Part shown: positions 42,641 through 51,287 of the stretch, piece after piece
Numbering within the stretch: the first letter of the stretch is position 1
How the letters are laid out: each line of letters begins with the position of its first letter
Assembly: GCA_009493725.1 (NCBI GenBank)
Contig: VOGB01000003.1
Location: 310,001 to 374,000, forward strand
Length of the DNA stretch: 64,000 nucleotides
Source: Pseudoramibacter fermentans
Lineage (GTDB): Bacteria; Bacillota; Clostridia; Eubacteriales; Eubacteriaceae
Reading direction: 5' to 3'
Made by a program: the position numbers and the translations under genes
The notes under the pieces: generated by a model
The model's database searches: none
What the model saw: only the letters and a program-made list of their open reading frames with translations
Told to the model about the DNA's origin: nothing

Positions 42641-44041
42641 ATGAAAGGGGTTCACGATTCGGAAATTACAGGTAATCCGCTGTACAGCGCGCCGCTGATG
42701 CCGCTGATCGCGAAATACGCCGTGCCGTCGATCATCAGCATGCTCGTGTCGGCAGCCTACAACATCACAGACCAGGCCTTCATCGGCCACGTCGTCGGCC
42801 TCGTCGGCAACGCCGCGACCAGCGCCTCCTTTCCGGTGGTGACACTGACGACGGCCTTCGCCCTGCTCATCGGCAACGGCAGTGCCGCGGCTTACACGAT
42901 GGCGGTCGGCGCGGACAAGCGCGACGAGGCGGCGCGCGTCGTCGGGACGGGCACCTTCATGCTGATCCTCGCTGGGGCGCTCATCTTCACGGCGATCGTC
43001 GGGCTCAAGCAGCCGATATTGATCCTCTGCGGCGCGACGAAAACCGTCATGCCCTACGCCAGCGTCTACCTGAAGTACACGGCCTTTGGCCTGCCGATGA
43101 TGATGTTTGCCAATGCCGGCGCCAGCATCATGCGCGCCGACGGCAGCCCCAACGCGGCGATGGCCGCCTCGGTGAGCGGGGCACTGCTCAACGTACTCCT
43201 CGATTACATGTTCATGTTCGTGCTGCACCTCGGCATCCGCGGGGCGGCCCTGGCCACAGTCATCGGGCAGGCCGTGTCCTTTCTGCTCTGCGTGAGCTAT
43301 TACCCGCGGTTTAAATGCATTAAATTCAAGCTGTCGTCGGTGCAGTACCGGACCGATACCGCGGCGCAGATCACCAAGCTCGGCACCGCGAACTTCATCA
43401 ATCACATGATCATGGTGCTGGTCAACATCGTGCTCAACAACCAGCTGACCCGCTACGGCGCCCTTTCGCCTTACGGCAGCGATATTCCGCTGGCGGTGGC
43501 CGGCGTGGTCTCGAAGCTCAACGTCATTCTCGCGGCCTTCGCCGTCGGGCTGGCCCAGGGCTGTCAGCCGGTGGTCAGCTTCAACATGGGGGCAAAGAAC
43601 TACCCGCGGGTCAAGGCGGCCTACATGACGGCGGTGCGCGCCGCGGTGATCGTCAGCTGCATCGCCTTCGCGGCCTTCCAGCTCTTTCCGCGGCAGATCG
43701 CGGGCCTGTTCAGCTCCGGCAGCGCCGCGTATTTCGAATTCGCCGAAAAATACCTGCGCATTTACATGTTCATGATTTTCGTCTACGGGGTGCAGCCGAT
43801 GACGGTGAACTATTTCGCGAACATCGGCAGCGTCTCCAAAGGCATCACGCTGTCCGTCGCCAGACAGGGCTTCTTCCTGATGCCGCTGCTGGTCTTTCTG
43901 CCCAGGATTTTCGGCATCGACGGCGTGCTCTTTGCCGGACCGATCGCCGACGCGCTGGCCTTCGGCCTTTCGGTGGTCCTGATGCGGCAGAATTTCAGGG
44001 AGCTCGACCAGATGGCGGCCGAATCCGGGAAAACCGCTTAA
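42641..44041 (+). CDS. MATE family efflux transporter
   Basis: A 466-residue, 12-helix sodium- or proton-coupled exporter of the MatE family. Typical are the N-terminal YAVPSIISMLVSAAYNITDQAFIGH, the mid-loop and the repeat half beginning MGAKNYPRVKAAYMTAVRAA. It fits the NorM/MepA-like branch found in Firmicutes; substrate unknown. AAGGGGG lies 6 nt before ATG 42641; a frame extension to 42596 has no support. Monocistronic; a promoter and T-box leader for ileS follow directly. Confidence 0.87.
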   Translation: MKGVHDSEITGNPLYSAPLMPLIAKYAVPSIISMLVSAAYNITDQAFIGHVVGLVGNAATSASFPVVTLTTAFALLIGNGSAAAYTMAVGADKRDEAARVVGTGTFMLILAGALIFTAIVGLKQPILILCGATKTVMPYASVYLKYTAFGLPMMMFANAGASIMRADGSPNAAMAASVSGALLNVLLDYMFMFVLHLGIRGAALATVIGQAVSFLLCVSYYPRFKCIKFKLSSVQYRTDTAAQITKLGTANFINHMIMVLVNIVLNNQLTRYGALSPYGSDIPLAVAGVVSKLNVILAAFAVGLAQGCQPVVSFNMGAKNYPRVKAAYMTAVRAAVIVSCIAFAAFQLFPRQIAGLFSSGSAAYFEFAEKYLRIYMFMIFVYGVQPMTVNYFANIGSVSKGITLSVARQGFFLMPLLVFLPRIFGIDGVLFAGPIADALAFGLSVVLMRQNFRELDQMAAESGKTA

Positions 44042-44049
44042 ATTCGCCC

Positions 44050-44077
44050 TTGCAATTTTATAAAAAAATGATACAAT
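44050..44077 (+). promoter_or_regulatory. Promoter of the ileS T-box leader
   Basis: TTGCAA, 16-bp spacer, TACAAT. Start of transcription near 44084. Confidence 0.7.
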
Positions 44078-44083
44078 ACAAAA

Positions 44084-44334
44084 TCATAGTCAAAGGCGTT
44101 GATGAAGACGGTGTTTTGAATCCTGTGTCAAACAGAGAGGCGGCCTGCAAGCTGAAAAGCCGCCGGCACATCAGAACGCGGATCACTTCGGAGCTGGCAG
44201 CCTGAACGGAGTAGGGCGGCCCGGGAAGCCGTTAACCTTAAAATGAAGCGGGCCGCAGCGCGGCCAATGCGGGTGGTTCCGCGGTAATCATGGATTATCG
44301 TCCCTTTTTGAAAAATCAAAAAGGGACTTTTTTT
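44084..44334 (+). promoter_or_regulatory. T-box riboswitch, isoleucine specific
   Basis: The antiterminator T-box sequence GGGTGGTTCCGCGG is at 44271-44284, followed by a terminator (TCCCTTTTTGA with TCAAAAAGGGA, 44301-44326, and T-run). In Stem I the expected context before ACTTCGGAG is occupied by ATC (44182-44184), an isoleucine codon, as specifier; the GAACGGAGTAGGG stretch after it is a usual T-box landmark. Uncharged tRNA-Ile should stabilise the antiterminator and raise ileS expression. Confidence 0.92.
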
Positions 44335-44362
44335 ATATTTGTATTGCATTTGAGGAGGAAAT

Positions 44363-47300
44363 ATGGCGCGAAAGTTTTCTGAATTGTCCAAGGCTCCTGT
44401 GAAGGAAGTCGAAACCCAAATCGCTTCCAAATGGGAAGAAGAAGACATCTTAAACAAAACGATTGAAGCACACGCTGACGACAGCAATTTTGTATTCTTT
44501 GAAGGGCCGCCAACGGCCAACGGCAAGCCGGGGATCCACCACGTCCTCGCCCGGACCCTGAAGGATTCCGTCTGCAAATACCAGACGATGAAGGGCCACC
44601 GCGTGCTGCGTAAGGCCGGCTGGGATACCCATGGCCTGCCCGTCGAAATCGAAGTGGAAAAACAGCTGGGCATCCACAACAAGCCCGAAATCGAAGACTA
44701 CGGCATCGCGAAATTCAACAAGAAATGCCGCGAATCCGTCTTCACCTACGAAGCGCAGTGGCGCGAACTGACCAAGCGCATGGGCTATTTCATCGATCTG
44801 GATCACCCGTACATCACCCTCGACAACAATTATATCGAAACCGAATGGTGGATTCTCGACCAGTTCTACAAAAAGGGCCTAATCTACGAAGGCCACAAGA
44901 TTCTGCCCTACTGCCCGCGCTGCGGCACCGGTCTGGCGTCCCACGAAGTCGCCCAGGGCTATCAGGAAATCAAGACCAACACCGTCACCGTCGCCTTCAA
45001 GCGCAAGGACGCGGACGAATACTTCCTCGTTTGGACGACGACGCCGTGGACCCTCGCCGCGAACATCGCCCTCTGCGTCAATCCGGAAGCGGATTACATC
45101 AAGGCCAAGAGCCGCGGCACCGTATTCATCTGCGCGGAAGTCCTCGCGGACAAGCTCCTCGGCGACGATTACAAAGTCGTCGAACGCATGAAGGGCAAGG
45201 ACCTCGAATACGTCGAATACGAACCGATCATGCCTTTCGTTCGTCCGACCAGAGGCAAGGGCTATTTCGTCACCTGCGCCGATTACGTCACCACCGACGA
45301 CGGGACCGGGGTTGTCCACATCGCGCCGGCCTTCGGGGAAGACGACTACCAGGTCGGCCGCCGCTACAACCTGCCGGTGCTCCAGCCGGTCGGCCTCGAC
45401 GGCAAATACACGGCGACGCCGTGGAAGGGCCATTTCGTCATGGAAGAAGGCCTCGACATCGAAATCATCAAATGGCTCAAGGAACACGACGTCTTATTCA
45501 AGAAAGAAAAGGTCACCCACAACTACCCACACTGCTGGCGCTGCAAGACTCCGCTGGTCTATTACGCGAAGCCGAGCTGGTACATCGAAATCACCAAGCT
45601 GAAGGATCAGCTCATCGACAACAACAACGGTGTCAAATGGTTCCCGCCCTTTGTCGGCGAAAAGCGCTTCGGCAACTGGCTCGAAAACTTAAACGACTGG
45701 GCGCTGTCCAGAAGCCGTTATTGGGGGACGCCGTTAAACATCTGGCGCTGCGACGACCCGGACTGCGGCTGCACCACCTCCGTCGGCAGCCGGAAGGAAT
45801 TGGCGGAACGCGCCATCGAAGACATCGACGACACCATCGAGCTGCACCGCCCCTACGTCGACGACGTGCACCTGACCTGTCCGAAATGCGGCGGCCGCAT
45901 GTCCCGCGTGCCCGACGTCATCGACGTCTGGTTCGATTCCGGCTCCATGCCCTTCGCACAGCAGCATTATCCCTTTGAAAACAAGGACAAATGGGAAGAT
46001 CAGTTCCCGGCGGACTTCATCTGCGAAGGGATCGACCAGACCCGCGGCTGGTTCTACTCGCTGCTGGCCATTTCGACCTTCCTCACCGGCAAATCGCCGT
46101 ACAAGAACGTGCTGGTCAACGATTTGGTCCTCGACGCCAACGGCCAGAAAATGTCCAAGAGCCGCGGCAACACCGTTAACCCCTTTGAATTGTTCGACAA
46201 ATACGGCGCGGACGCGCTGCGCTGGTATCTGATGTACGTCAGCCCGGCCTGGACGCCGACCCGCTTCGACGAATCGGGCCTCCAGGAAGTGCGCAGCAAA
46301 TTCTTCAATACGCTGAAGAACACCTACGCCTTCTTCGCTCTGTACGCCAACACCGACGGCATCGACGCCGACGCCATCGCGACGAGCGAATTCGACATCG
46401 CCCCGGCGGACCGCCCGGTCATCGACCGCTGGATCTTGAGCAAATACAACCGATTGGTCAAGAACGTCACCGAAGCGATGGATCAGTACAATCACAACAC
46501 GGTGGTCCATTTGATTCAGAACTTTGTCAATGACGATCTGTCCAACTGGTACATCCGCCGCAACCGCCGCCGCTTCTGGAAATCGGGCATGGACGACGAC
46601 AAGAAGGCCGTCTACCGCACGACCTACGAAGTCCTCGAAGGGCTGTGCCGCCTGTGCGCGCCGTTCGCCCCGTTTATCAGCGAAGAAATGTACGGCGATC
46701 TGACCGGCGCCGACTCCGTCCACCTGGCCGCTTACCCAGTCGCGGACGAAAGCCTGATTTCTGACGACGTCGAAAAGCCGATGGATTTGGTGCGCGATCT
46801 GGTCTCCCTCGGCCGCTCCGCCAGAGAAGACGCGAAGATCAAGGTCCGCCAGCCGCTGACCAAGGTCATCATCGACGGCGAATACAAGACCGTCCTCGGC
46901 GATCTGACCGAACTGTTGAAGGAAGAGCTCAACGTCAAGCTCGTCGATTTTGAAGACGACCTCCAGTCCTTCCTGAACTTCACCGTCAAGCCGAACTTCA
47001 AGGTCGCCGGCCCGATCCTCGGCTCGAAGGTCAAGCTCCTCGGCAAGGCCATGGCCACCGTCGACGCCGCGGCCCTCGTCGCCGCCACCTCCGCCGGCAA
47101 GGCTTATCCGGTCGAAGTTGAAGGGGAAACCATCGACGTGACGCCGGAAATGGTCGACGTGCGCATCGCCGCGAAGGACGGCTTTGACGTCCAGACCGAC
47201 GGCGAACACTTCGTCATTCTCGACATGACCCTGACCGACACATTGATCGCCGAAGGGATCGCCCGGGAATGCGTCTCTAAGGTACAGCAGATGCGCAAGA

Positions 47301-47491
47301 ACCACGATTTCGAAGTGACCGACCACATCGTCATCACCTACGAAGCCGACGCTGAAGCGGCTCAGGCCATCGAAGCCAACGCGGACTTCATTAAAAAAGA
47401 AACCTTGGCGGAAGACCTCAAGGCCGGTACCGCCGAAGAAGAACAGGATCTCAACGGCCACGCCGTGAAGCTCTCTGTCGAACGGGTATAA
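44363..47491 (+). CDS. ileS: Isoleucyl-tRNA synthetase, long (type 2-like)
   Basis: Charges tRNA-Ile with isoleucine. 1042 residues, close to the roughly 1040-1050 of the eukaryote-like type 2 enzymes and longer than the about 920 of the type 1 enzyme of Bacillus. The HIGH motif is the variant PGIHH (about residues 54-58), the CP1 editing domain has TTPWTLAANIAL (about 218-229), and KMSKS is intact in GQKMSKSRGN (about 593-602). Two CxxC-type zinc sites appear in the insertions (CPRCG near 182; CPKCGG near 510). Type 2 enzymes are commonly insensitive to mupirocin. AGGAGGAAAT precedes ATG 44363; controlled by the T-box upstream. Confidence 0.95.
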   Translation: MARKFSELSKAPVKEVETQIASKWEEEDILNKTIEAHADDSNFVFFEGPPTANGKPGIHHVLARTLKDSVCKYQTMKGHRVLRKAGWDTHGLPVEIEVEKQLGIHNKPEIEDYGIAKFNKKCRESVFTYEAQWRELTKRMGYFIDLDHPYITLDNNYIETEWWILDQFYKKGLIYEGHKILPYCPRCGTGLASHEVAQGYQEIKTNTVTVAFKRKDADEYFLVWTTTPWTLAANIALCVNPEADYIKAKSRGTVFICAEVLADKLLGDDYKVVERMKGKDLEYVEYEPIMPFVRPTRGKGYFVTCADYVTTDDGTGVVHIAPAFGEDDYQVGRRYNLPVLQPVGLDGKYTATPWKGHFVMEEGLDIEIIKWLKEHDVLFKKEKVTHNYPHCWRCKTPLVYYAKPSWYIEITKLKDQLIDNNNGVKWFPPFVGEKRFGNWLENLNDWALSRSRYWGTPLNIWRCDDPDCGCTTSVGSRKELAERAIEDIDDTIELHRPYVDDVHLTCPKCGGRMSRVPDVIDVWFDSGSMPFAQQHYPFENKDKWEDQFPADFICEGIDQTRGWFYSLLAISTFLTGKSPYKNVLVNDLVLDANGQKMSKSRGNTVNPFELFDKYGADALRWYLMYVSPAWTPTRFDESGLQEVRSKFFNTLKNTYAFFALYANTDGIDADAIATSEFDIAPADRPVIDRWILSKYNRLVKNVTEAMDQYNHNTVVHLIQNFVNDDLSNWYIRRNRRRFWKSGMDDDKKAVYRTTYEVLEGLCRLCAPFAPFISEEMYGDLTGADSVHLAAYPVADESLISDDVEKPMDLVRDLVSLGRSAREDAKIKVRQPLTKVIIDGEYKTVLGDLTELLKEELNVKLVDFEDDLQSFLNFTVKPNFKVAGPILGSKVKLLGKAMATVDAAALVAATSAGKAYPVEVEGETIDVTPEMVDVRIAAKDGFDVQTDGEHFVILDMTLTDTLIAEGIARECVSKVQQMRKNHDFEVTDHIVITYEADAEAAQAIEANADFIKKETLAEDLKAGTAEEEQDLNGHAVKLSVERV

Positions 47492-47514
47492 GCTTAATAA
47501 AATCAATCAAATGC

Positions 47515-47551
47515 AAAAAATCCCTGAGTTTTTAAAGCTCAGGGATTTTTT
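47515..47551. terminator. Bidirectional terminator, ileS/Nudix gene
   Basis: AAAAAATCCCTGAG pairs perfectly with CTCAGGGATTTTTT around a 9-nt loop, between convergent genes. Confidence 0.92.
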
Positions 47552-47562
47552 GATGCATGTCT

Positions 47563-48150
47563 TTAAGCCTGCCGTTCGGCGAGGAGCCAGGCCATGACGT
47601 GGACGGCCTGCTGGAAGCCGCCGGTTTGAATCAGGTTTTCGATTTCGTCCTTGGACAATAGCGCGGCGTTTAAAAACTCGGTCTCGTCGAGGTCCTGTCC
47701 CGAGACGCGCCGGCAGTTTTTGGCCCGGTAGATGTGGGCGTAATTGTCGGAAATCGTCGCGTCCGACGGGATGGTCAGCAGGTGGCGCCAGTCGTCCGAG
47801 GTGTAACCCGTCTCCTCCTGGAGCTCCCGCTTGGCCGCAGCGAGGGCCGCGTCCTCGGACACGTCGTCGGCGTCCTTGGCCTTTTCGATGCCGCCGGCCG
47901 GGAATTCAGTGGTGACTTCGCCGATGCCCTGGCGGTACTGGCGCACGCAGAGGAAGCGCCCGGCCTCGTCCGAGGCGACGATGACGACGTAGTTGCGACG
48001 GCTGTAATTGTAATAGGGCGTAAAAATGCTGCCGTCGGGCATGCGGTAGGTCAGGCGGCGGAAGTCGATCCACTCGTCCTGAACGAGGTGTTCGGTTTTC
48101 AGTAACTCCCATTTCAAATTGGGCTGGGTGTTGGGTTTATTGTGACTCAT
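47563..48150 (-). CDS. Nudix hydrolase, ADP-ribose-pyrophosphatase-like
   Basis: A 195-residue Nudix protein. The Nudix box reads AAAKRELQEETGYTSDDW (REx2EExG intact, about 115-132), preceded by FPAGGIEKAK with an acidic insertion (DADDVSED). The N-terminal domain (WIDFRRLTYRMPDGSIF) is like that of ADP-ribose or ADP-sugar pyrophosphatases. The insertion between the glycine and glutamate parts is unusual and the substrate is uncertain. Start ATG 48150 has AGGAGA just before it; the frame extends to 48192 without support. Confidence 0.85.
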   Translation of the reverse strand: MSHNKPNTQPNLKWELLKTEHLVQDEWIDFRRLTYRMPDGSIFTPYYNYSRRNYVVIVASDEAGRFLCVRQYRQGIGEVTTEFPAGGIEKAKDADDVSEDAALAAAKRELQEETGYTSDDWRHLLTIPSDATISDNYAHIYRAKNCRRVSGQDLDETEFLNAALLSKDEIENLIQTGGFQQAVHVMAWLLAERQA

Positions 48151-48218
48151 GATTCTCCTTTTAAAACAAAAGCCGCCCGGTTGAGGCGGCAAATGGTTCG
48201 TTTAAATTCAATTTCCAA

Positions 48219-48734
48219 TTAGTTTAATTTGGTCAAAAACTGGGCGGAGCGCTGGCGCACCGGTCCGGCGATGACGCAGAGCAGCACCGCGTACAGCGGG
48301 TAGAGCACGATGTTTTTGACGAGCCGGGCGGTGAAAATCGCCATGAAGGCGTTGCCGTACAGCATCGCGAGCCAGAAGGTGTTGAGCAGCATGTCGATGG
48401 CGACGGTGACGACTGCCTGGGCGATGAGCACCTTGACCGTCGACGGCCGCTTGTGCACGATCAGCCCGAAAATCAGGCCGACAAGGGCGTAGCTGACCGT
48501 GAATCCCGGGAAGAACGCGCCGGCCGGGTGGACCATGTAGCCGAGAATATCGGACAGGGCGCCGACGGCCATCCCGAGGCCTGGCCCGAGCAGGATGCCG
48601 GCGGCCGCGATGGCCATGCTGTTAAACCGGATCTCGAGGGTATTGGTAACCGTGATTGAAAAGAAAGACAGGATGGTGGCGAGGGCGACAAAAAGCGCCG
48701 ACGTGACGATCCGCCTCGTGTGCATTGATGACAT
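48219..48734 (-). CDS. folT: ECF transporter S component, folate type
   Basis: Membrane substrate-binding subunit of an energy-coupling-factor transporter for folates, 171 residues with about six hydrophobic segments. FFSITVTNTLEIRFNSMAIAAAGILLGP and GALSDILGYMVHPAGAFFPGFTVSYAL are typical of FolT. A tetrahydrofolate riboswitch directly upstream supports the substrate. The shared EcfA/EcfA'/EcfT module must be elsewhere. ATG 48734 has AAAGGAGG upstream, and this site is part of the riboswitch hairpin. The frame continues upstream through the riboswitch but that is not coding. Confidence 0.9.
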   Translation of the reverse strand: MSSMHTRRIVTSALFVALATILSFFSITVTNTLEIRFNSMAIAAAGILLGPGLGMAVGALSDILGYMVHPAGAFFPGFTVSYALVGLIFGLIVHKRPSTVKVLIAQAVVTVAIDMLLNTFWLAMLYGNAFMAIFTARLVKNIVLYPLYAVLLCVIAGPVRQRSAQFLTKLN

Positions 48735-48741
48735 AAAAAAC

Positions 48742-48890
48742 CTCCTTTGCAGCAGGTCCTTCGCTACAAAGGAGATCATCTCGGAAGTAGCAACGGGATG
48801 CGGAAGGGACACCGTAAGCTTATCGCTTTTCGTCCAGCTGACAACTCCCCGTTCAGCCGGCACTTGACGCGTCCGATCCTACTCTGCTTC
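48742..48890 (-). promoter_or_regulatory. Tetrahydrofolate (THF) riboswitch with ribosome-site sequestering
   Basis: On the minus strand the conserved elements follow in order: AGAGTAGG, CGCGTCAAGTG, GAACGGG, GACGAAAAGCG, CGGTG and CGCATCCCG, matching the THF-I aptamer. The expression platform contains CTCCTTTG (48767-48774 complement) that can pair perfectly with the ribosome site CAAAGGAG (48742-48749 complement). An alternative pairing GCTAC/GTAGC can hold the anti-site. No T-run is present, so control is of translation. THF should switch folT off. Confidence 0.88.
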
Positions 48891-49000
48891 ATCAATTTTT
48901 TTCTATTATATCGGTCGTGCCTGGCGATGACAAGGGGAAATTAAAAAATTACAAAAATTGATTAAAATCGTGAAAAAGTGTAGTCTTATAAAAATCAATA

Positions 49001-49009
49001 TGTTATAAT
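49001..49009 (+). promoter_or_regulatory. Extended -10 promoter before structured leader RNA
   Basis: TGTTATAAT at 49001-49009, an extended -10 box with a perfect TATAAT; the -35 region (48981-48986, TAGTCT) is poor. Start near 49016. Confidence 0.65.
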
Positions 49010-49015
49010 ATAAAC

Positions 49016-49154
49016 ACAATTGGAGATAGATTGTAGTCCGCAGCGCGTGAATCAATTAGGAGAGGATTGAGCGCCGGACAAGCGTGTACATCGAAAGACA
49101 GTCGGTGTACCGCAGAGGGGGAACAAAGATACGGTCAGACCGTATCTTTTTTTT
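49016..49154 (+). ncRNA. Structured leader RNA ending in a terminator, class unknown
   Basis: About 140 nt. Hairpin 1: GTCCG (49036-49040) with CGGAC (49075-49079), then GCGC/GCGC and CAAT/ATTG inside. Hairpin 2: GTACA with TGTAC (within 49083-49113), apical part containing CGAAAG. A purine-rich linker AGAGGGGGAACAA follows, then a terminator AGATACGG/CCGTATCT (49127-49147) with eight T. It precedes the dehydratase operon by 100 nt, so it looks like an attenuating riboswitch. I checked the conserved cores I know (TPP, cobalamin, SAM, FMN, c-di-GMP, ZTP, fluoride, guanidine, THF, T-box) and none fits. A 25-codon TTG frame after AGGAGAGGA (from about 49067) is a less likely leader-peptide alternative. 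Confidence 0.6.
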
Positions 49155-49254
49155 ATGCCTGAATTGTGATAAAATCATCGGTGGTTTTTTTAGAAAGCTT
49201 AACGATTTGGATTACGATTAAAAATACGATCAAAAAAAGAGAGGAAGTGAACGG

Positions 49255-50205
49255 ATGGAAGCACGATCGAAATTGACCGTCGGTTTGCCGCGGGCGCTGC
49301 TTTACCACCGATACGCGGTGCTGTGGCGGACCTATTTCGACGCCCTGGGCATTGACACCGTCGTGTCGGGCGAGACCAACCGCGCCGTCGCCGAAAAGGG
49401 CCTCGCCGCCGCGTCCGACGAGATGTGCCTGTCGCTGAAGGTGTACCTCGGGCACGTCGAGGCGCTGATCGGCCGCTGCGACCGGATCTTCATCCCGCGG
49501 ATCGTCGACTTCGGCATCCGCCGGGTCATGTGCACGACCTTTGAAGGACTGCCCGACATTGCGGCCAATATTTTCAGAGACCGGCACATCGATATCTTGT
49601 CCTGCAATATTTCCGTCCAGGGCGGGATCGACGAAAAAGACGGCATGATCCAAATGGGCACAGACCTCGGGTATTCGAAAAAGGCCGCGAAGCGAGCCTA
49701 CAAGCGGGCCCTCGCGGCCCAGCGCGCCGCCGACGAGGCCGCAGCCGCCGCGGCGGACCAATTGTACAAAAGTGACGGCCTGAAGATCGCGGTCGGCGCC
49801 CACCCCTACGTGATGGACGACGATTATTACGGCAGGCCGGTGCTCGATTATTTGAGCGAAATGGGCGTGACGGCCATTCCGGCCTACGCGGTGGACCGCC
49901 GGGAGGCGCGGAAGGTGACCAAGCGCCTGAGCCCGACGATGAAATGGGAGGTGTCCCGAGAAATCGCCGGGTCGCTGGCGATGCACTTAGACGACGTCGA
50001 CGGGATCATCCTGATGAGCGTCTACCCCTGTGCGCTGGACTCGATGGTCAACGATATGCTGGTGCGCAAATTCAGGGACAGCGGCGTGCCCATTGTGAAC
50101 CTGACGATGGACGCCCAGAGCGGCACCGCCGGACTTGAAACCCGGCTGGAATCCTTCATCGACATTCTCTCGATGCGGCGGACAGGAAAGGCGGCAAAGG
50201 GATGA
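49255..50205 (+). CDS. DUF2229-type CoA-enzyme-activase-related protein
   Basis: A 316-residue protein of the DUF2229 family, found with, or fused to, 2-hydroxyacyl-CoA dehydratase activases. VGLPRALLYHRYAVLWRTYF at residues 9-28 is the family start; cysteines in EMCLSLKVYLGH, RVMCTTFEG and VYPCALDSM are probable iron-sulfur ligands. The fold is related to the dehydratase subunits. It is first in a run of three with 4-nt overlaps, so the three products are likely made in equal amounts. ATG follows GAGAGGAAGTG. In many clostridia all three modules are a single polypeptide of about 1400 residues; here they are separate. Confidence 0.8.
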   Translation: MEARSKLTVGLPRALLYHRYAVLWRTYFDALGIDTVVSGETNRAVAEKGLAAASDEMCLSLKVYLGHVEALIGRCDRIFIPRIVDFGIRRVMCTTFEGLPDIAANIFRDRHIDILSCNISVQGGIDEKDGMIQMGTDLGYSKKAAKRAYKRALAAQRAADEAAAAAADQLYKSDGLKIAVGAHPYVMDDDYYGRPVLDYLSEMGVTAIPAYAVDRREARKVTKRLSPTMKWEVSREIAGSLAMHLDDVDGIILMSVYPCALDSMVNDMLVRKFRDSGVPIVNLTMDAQSGTAGLETRLESFIDILSMRRTGKAAKG

Positions 50206-51287
50206 AAGCGGACAAAAAGGACAAGCGCAAGATCGCGTTCCCGATGATCGCCCACTACAACGACGCGGTCCGGTATTTCATCGAGCAGGGGCTCGGGCAG
50301 ACCTACGTCATGCAGCCGGCGATGACCAGGCGGACGATGGCCCTCGGCGAAAAGCTTTCGCCGGACATGGTCTGCACGCCCTTCAAGACGATTCTCGGCT
50401 CGATGATCGAGGCCCTGGAGGCCGGCGCCGAGGTGCTGATCATGACGATGGGCTACTGCCGCCTCGGCTATTACGGCGAGCTGGCTGAATCGATCCTCAG
50501 GGAGCAGGGCTACGATTTCGACTACGTCAATTTCGCCGAGTACACGACGGGCCGGCCGAAGGATTACCTGAAGGCTGTCAAGGCGATCTGTCCCCACGTG
50601 CGCCCGGCCAAGGCGATGGGGGCGCTCCGCGCCGCCCTCGACATGGTCAAATACATCGACGAGGTCGAGTGTCAGTATTACATGAACTGCGGCTTCGAGA
50701 CCGAGCCCGGCAGCTTCAAGGCCGCGCTGAAGCGTTTCTACCGCGACATGCGCACCGCGAAAACCCGCAGGGACATCGAGGCGGGCTACGAAAACTGCCT
50801 GCAGACCTTTGAACGCCTGCCGATCGACAAGGGCCCGAACGCGCTGAAGGTCGGGCTCATCGGCGAGTACTTCACGGTGATGGACGCCTTCTCCAATCTC
50901 GACCTCGAGCAGGCTCTGGCGGACATGGGCGTCGAGGTGCACCGGTGGATGAACGTCTCCCACCGCAACCTCGATTACCCCGGAGAAAAGAACCTCCACG
51001 TGCGCATCAAGGAATACTGTCGGTACGAAATGGGGCCGACCTCGACGGCCAACATCTGGAAGGCGAAGAAATACGCTGAGGATGGCTTCGACGGGATCAT
51101 CCACGCCAAGTCCGCCGGCTGCACGCCGGAAATCGAGATCATGCCGGTGATCCGCAACATCTCCGAGGACTACAAAATCCCGGTGCTGTTTTTGACCTAC
51201 GATACCCAGACGGCCACGGCGGGGCTGATGACCCGGCTCGAGGCCTTTTACGATATGATAGCCATGCGAAAGAAGGTGATACAATGA
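50202..51287 (+). CDS. 2-hydroxyacyl-CoA dehydratase (HgdB/BcrB-like) family protein
   Basis: A 361-residue iron-sulfur protein. Candidate cluster-ligand cysteines are in DMVCTPFK (about 58), GYCRLGYYGE (about 87) and KSAGCTPE (about 307). This superfamily includes ATP-activated dehydratases, benzoyl-CoA reductase subunits and the double-cubane-cluster proteins that reduce small molecules; only one dehydratase-type subunit besides the DUF2229 protein is here and no CoA-transferase is adjacent, so a classical 2-hydroxyacyl-CoA role is not certain. ATGA overlaps on both sides. Oxygen-sensitive by family. Confidence 0.8.
   Translation: MKADKKDKRKIAFPMIAHYNDAVRYFIEQGLGQTYVMQPAMTRRTMALGEKLSPDMVCTPFKTILGSMIEALEAGAEVLIMTMGYCRLGYYGELAESILREQGYDFDYVNFAEYTTGRPKDYLKAVKAICPHVRPAKAMGALRAALDMVKYIDEVECQYYMNCGFETEPGSFKAALKRFYRDMRTAKTRRDIEAGYENCLQTFERLPIDKGPNALKVGLIGEYFTVMDAFSNLDLEQALADMGVEVHRWMNVSHRNLDYPGEKNLHVRIKEYCRYEMGPTSTANIWKAKKYAEDGFDGIIHAKSAGCTPEIEIMPVIRNISEDYKIPVLFLTYDTQTATAGLMTRLEAFYDMIAMRKKVIQ

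Noticed and set aside
45734..47506. A 590-codon open frame on the minus strand opposite ileS.
   Set aside because: Same GC-driven shadow; the ileS motifs are on the plus strand.
49067..49144. A 25-codon leader peptide (TTG start after AGGAGAGGA) inside the structured RNA.
   Set aside because: The ribosome site is inside hairpin 1, the peptide has no run of one amino acid, and the frame runs through the terminator. Kept only as a minor alternative.
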